Source: Rusavskia elegans | Lineage: Eukaryota > Ascomycota > Lecanoromycetes > Teloschistales > Teloschistaceae | DNA: 64,000 nucleotides | Assembly (NCBI GenBank): GCA_011316305.1 | Contig: SAUG01000013.1 | Span: 62,001 to 126,000 of the forward strand | Direction: 5' to 3' | Shown: piece after piece, positions 60,899 through 64,000 of the stretch | Layout of the letters: each line of letters starts with the position of its first letter | Numbering within the stretch: the first letter of the stretch is position 1 | Program-made: the position numbers and the translations under genes | Notes under the pieces: model-generated | What the model saw: only the letters and a program-made list of their open reading frames with translations | What the model was told of the DNA's origin: nothing | Database searches by the model: none

Positions 60899-62867
60899 TT
60901 AGCTCTCTATCCTACCTCTAAAATCGGGTTCGAACTCACCGGTAAACCATCTCCTGGCCCACAAAAACCAGCTTCCGAAAGCCCACAAAGCAACGATACC
61001 TACTGCAACAGGCGTGTAATTCAGTGTCTGGGAATCTACGGGATTTGCCGTTGGAAGGCAGAAGATGATGGTGATGAAACATATCCATCTAAGAGTCATG
61101 TTAATTACCTGATAATTCCAAGAACACCACATCTCGGTGATGACTCACAGTACCGCCACAAGGGCAATCCAGCGAGAAGCGAATTTCATGTTGAAAGGTC
61201 CTTTCTTGAAATTCCGAGGCCAGATTAAACCGATCAAGATCGGTAGTCCGTATGATATATACAACCCGATCGTAGCTATTGAGGTTGCGGCCGAGAAAGC
61301 CACCGTCGACCCGAGTGATGGGATCGCTAGGAGGAAGGAAAGGGTCGCGGCTAGCCAGATGGCTCGGATTGGAGCGCGATGTCGAGCGTCGACCTTGTCG
61401 AAGAAGTGCGGAAGACCTCCATCTCGGCTGAAACCGAACATCATGCGGGAGTTGGACGTCATGGAGAAGAGGCCGCAATGATATACGCATACCATGATAA
61501 GTGTCATAAGCACAATGGCACCGGATTCGCCGAAGATGTCGATCAAAATTTGAACTACCGGTTGTTCGTAATCACTTCCGACAGTCGCATCGAAATCTTG
61601 GATCGAGAATAAGAGCCTAGCGTTCAGTCAGTCGTTGTATTCTGTATATTGATCCTCAGGGGTTCAAGATTGACGCGAAGCCTGCTTTGATACGATTGAT
61701 GGTGGCCTGGAGGTACAAGAATTGACATACGCAAGGATAACGAAGAAACCAAAAAGAGCCGATACACCTATCGACATCAAAACACCGAGAGGCGCGCTCC
61801 ACGAAGCGTTGCGAGTCTCTTCTGACAGATGGGCGGATGCGTCGAACCCTGGGCAAAGTCAGCAGATGTCGAGAAATGCAGGCCAAATTTCGGCGTACCA
61901 GTGATGGTGTATTGACTCATAAGCACACCAATCGCCGCCACATAGGCAGGCGAGGCTCGAACACTCCAGCCAGCTCCGTCCCCACCTGTAGCGTCGTTGA
62001 AGGTAGAGAAAACGAACTTTGCCGACTGGTGGGTTGGAGCTTTGGCCAAGACAGCAATACAGAAGCAGCTTATACCCACGGAATGCAGGATGATCGAGGT
62101 GTTGTTCAAGTATCGGAGAGCGCGTACGCCGAAAGAGTTGATCACGCCGTGAGAAAACAGCACGGCGGCATATATGCCCAAGGTCTTTCCAGCGGTGGGT
62201 TCGTAGCTTGTGCCTACGGTGGCAGTAGTTGAAATCAGGTTTGCCAGTCCGAAAGTAATGCCGGTGGTAACTGCGACCTGACCCAAAAGATTGAACCTGC
62301 CACAGGATTAGCAGGCCGATTCGAATAGCAAATTGTGTCCACCGTACCATCCGGTGACCCAAGAAGCGAAGGGGGCGATGTTTTTGGGTGCGAGGATGGC
62401 TGCCCAGAAATATGGCCCTCCACTTGTAGGGACAGCCGAGACAATCTCAGCCATCCCAAAGCCCACGAACATAGCTAGCCAAGTCCTGTCAGGTCCAATT
62501 TGCGCTGGCTTCTACTCCTGTAGACCAACATACTGAAGAAGCTGACGACGATCCATCCCACAGACATGACAGCCGGGCCACCTGTGTTCAAGCCATATTG
62601 GAAGAGCCTGCGGGGGGTCATTGAGAAGGAAGTGAGAGGGTCTGCGAGGGGACGCATACGTCGTGAGACCTGTGATAACACTCTGTAGATATTGTCAGCG
62701 TCGAACGGGCTTTTGATACGATCACGCGAACATGGACGTACAATGATAGAAAACGAGACGCCGAAGTTGTGCAGCATGCTCCAATCGCGCTTCAGATCCT
62801 GCCTATAACCCATCTCGGCCAGCTTGTGTTCATCCATGGCCTCGGTGTCTGACTTGGGAGCCTCCAT
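60899..62867 (-). CDS. APC-superfamily permease (amino-acid/GABA/choline transporter family)
   Basis: Eight exons on the minus strand: 62,867-62,742, 62,682-62,660 (23 bp), 62,607-62,534, 62,474-62,348, 62,296-61,899, 61,848-61,731, 61,616-61,149 and 61,088-60,899. Introns are 50-114 bp and all phases agree, giving 507 residues. The product is hydrophobic with about 12 expected membrane helices. Diagnostic text: LFQYGLNTGGP in helix 1, VPTSGGPYFWAA, and GFDASAHLSEET (about residues 250-261), the amphipathic loop of the ACT family (Uga4 GABA permease, Hnm1 choline permease). SNSRMMFGFSRDGGLP follows. Plasma-membrane uptake of a nitrogenous solute is likely; the substrate cannot be told. An upstream in-frame ATG at 62,954 would add 29 residues that look like leader sequence, so 62,867 is preferred. 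Confidence 0.9.
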
Positions 62868-63027
62868 GATGGCTGCCTTTCCCAGATCCTCGAGCGGTGT
62901 GTAGTGCCCCTGGATATGGACAGTGAAGATTGCAGGACAGAGGTTGGCGAACAACAGAATGGTGGGAGAGTGTTAAAGTCCACAAGTTGCAGTGGCCATA
63001 CTCGTCTCGCGAAGGTCCAGACATGGT

Positions 63028-63060
63028 GCTATCAGGAAGCTATCAGGAAGCTATCAGGGA
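63028..63060. repeat. three tandem copies of an 11-bp unit
   Basis: GCTATCAGGAA, GCTATCAGGAA, GCTATCAGGGA, about 160 bp upstream of the permease ATG. Confidence 0.85.
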
Positions 63061-63187
63061 GCTAAAACTGAAGTAGTGGTTCCTCGATGAGGTGAAGGTG
63101 CTGCTTCATGCAGGGCGGGGAGTGTTGATTGCATCTGATTGGTTCAGGAACAGCTCTAGCGGCGTTCTTCTCGCTTACTGATTGACG

Positions 63188-63211
63188 AGGGGTCGAGGGG
63201 TCGAGGGGTTG
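63188..63211. repeat. three tandem copies of an 8-bp unit
   Basis: AGGGGTCG, AGGGGTCG, AGGGGTTG. AGGGG on this strand (CCCCT on the other) is the core of a fungal stress-response element, so a regulatory role is possible but unproven. Confidence 0.7.
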
Positions 63212-63737
63212 AGCGTCTGCTGACTTGCTTGGAGTAAAAAATTTATATCCTACCTTACAGGCTGAAGCCTTTCAGAGTTCTAGCCAAGGTAGTATGTACC
63301 GGGCCAGTCTTATGGTTGCCAGGGGTCATCTCAGGATAAAGCATTTGACGGTAATCGGAGTTCAATTAGAAGTTGTAAACGCTGAGGGGTCACTGTCGCT
63401 TCTTCTCAAGTACTTTGCAAATATAATACGTGACTCGTCAGTGCGAAGACATCATACAATACATGCAGTCTCGTGGTTACTGTGAATGTAGCGCTGTAAG
63501 TCTCGGGGAAACGGTACAGGCATATATCAAACCCGGAATGGAAATCCCACACGATGATTTTGCGGGACTGCAACGATTGACCCTGCGTGACTGATCAGAG
63601 TCGAATCGAAACGTTGTCTCCTCATGGACTGGGGACAGATGACTTCTCAACGGCCTCCCAGAATTCAGCAGACTACTCTATGTAGGTAGAAACGGTGAAA
63701 CTCAGCCTTGAGCCTCGGCAAAATATCACCCTTCGCC

Positions 63738-64000
63738 ATGTCCAACAACGACAATCCTCTAATTAAAGCTCTACCCCCGGCGGTCGACTACCTCTCTTAC
63801 CTCACGATCCTCGAATACAACTTGACGCTTGAGCAGCTCCCTCTCCTCCATGATATTCTCCAAGACACAGCTTTGACTGCCAACATTGGCTGGGATCTCG
63901 TCCATCTACTCCTCCCACTACTGCCGCAATCCCAGCAATGTCTGCAGGACGTCGCTCGGTTGGGGAACCCCCGAGAAGTCGTCTTGAAAGTCACAGAGCT
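63738..64000 (+). CDS. N-terminal part of a Ybp2/DUF1760-family protein (partial)
   Basis: The frame opens at ATG 63,738 and is still open at the window end (87 codons). The text (ALPPAVDYLSYLTILEYNL, then NIGWDLVHLLLPLLP and LGNPREVVLKVTE) matches my memory of the start of the fungal family Pfam calls Kinetochor_Ybp2 (YAP1-binding/Alf4/glomulin, formerly DUF1760), alpha-helical proteins of ~600-800 residues. In yeast Ybp1 aids oxidative-stress signalling through Yap1 and Ybp2 acts at the kinetochore; which role applies here cannot be told. Short minus-strand frames here are shadows. Confidence 0.72.
   Translation, partial: MSNNDNPLIKALPPAVDYLSYLTILEYNLTLEQLPLLHDILQDTALTANIGWDLVHLLLPLLPQSQQCLQDVARLGNPREVVLKVTE

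Larger units (their letters stand above)
62868..63737. other. divergent promoter region between permease and the Ybp2-like gene
   Basis: Two short tandem repeats lie here (63,028-63,060 and 63,188-63,211). The frame at 63,225-63,485 shows no domain. Both neighbours are transcribed outward from this ~870-bp interval. Confidence 0.55.

Overview
The window is a piece of a filamentous ascomycete (Pezizomycotina) nuclear genome with two sharply different halves. Supporting signs are many short introns (about 50-145 bp) with GTANGT/GTGAGT donors, orthologues of typical fungal housekeeping genes, an intron-bearing tRNA-Ser, and transposons mutated by repeat-induced point mutation (RIP).

Positions 1-~44,825 are an AT-rich transposon graveyard. 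CpA and TpG are almost absent while CpG is kept (for example 541-600 has five CpG and no CpA or TpG), which is the RIP signature; no intact gene was found there. The sequence can be unpicked with terminal repeats and target-site duplications (TSDs). One gypsy-type LTR family (LTR about 410 bp, TGTTACGTC...GACGTTACA, 5-bp TSD) is present as A (278-6986), B (3330-6679, inside A's 3' LTR), I (18848-30283), C (20006-24361), J (25326-27570) and K (38108-42084). These fall into two complementary classes: A, B and I have a ~2.5 kb Gag-like interior, C and K a 3.15 kb protease-RT-RNase H-integrase interior, and J is a deleted pol copy. A copia element (8966-16072) sits inside a hAT-like element (8679-16292). 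A family of short hAT-like elements (TAGACTGGCC ends, 8-bp TSD, subterminal GGGTCGGATT-type motifs) occurs at 7072, 8679, 16855, 19151, 22284, 30317 and 30446, with a further end at 1-26. A second, unrelated gypsy relic lies at about 33,000-37,440. Nesting is up to five layers deep (I > hAT G > repeat N > gypsy C > hAT H).

Positions ~44,826-64,000 are ordinary gene-rich euchromatin. In order: a 5'-truncated GMC oxidoreductase at the boundary; importin alpha (+); a zinc-dependent formaldehyde-dehydrogenase-like alcohol dehydrogenase (+); an aprataxin-like HIT/C2HE zinc-finger DNA repair protein (+); LSM3 (+); a small fungal membrane protein (-); tRNA-Ser(CGA) with an intron (+); a six-finger C2H2 protein with 15-residue tandem repeats (-); an APC-superfamily amino-acid/GABA/choline-type permease in eight exons (-); and the first 87 codons of a Ybp2/DUF1760-like protein (+) running off the end.

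The genes do not form a pathway or cluster; they are independent housekeeping or transport genes. Exon boundaries were placed by reading splice sites and protein continuity by eye.
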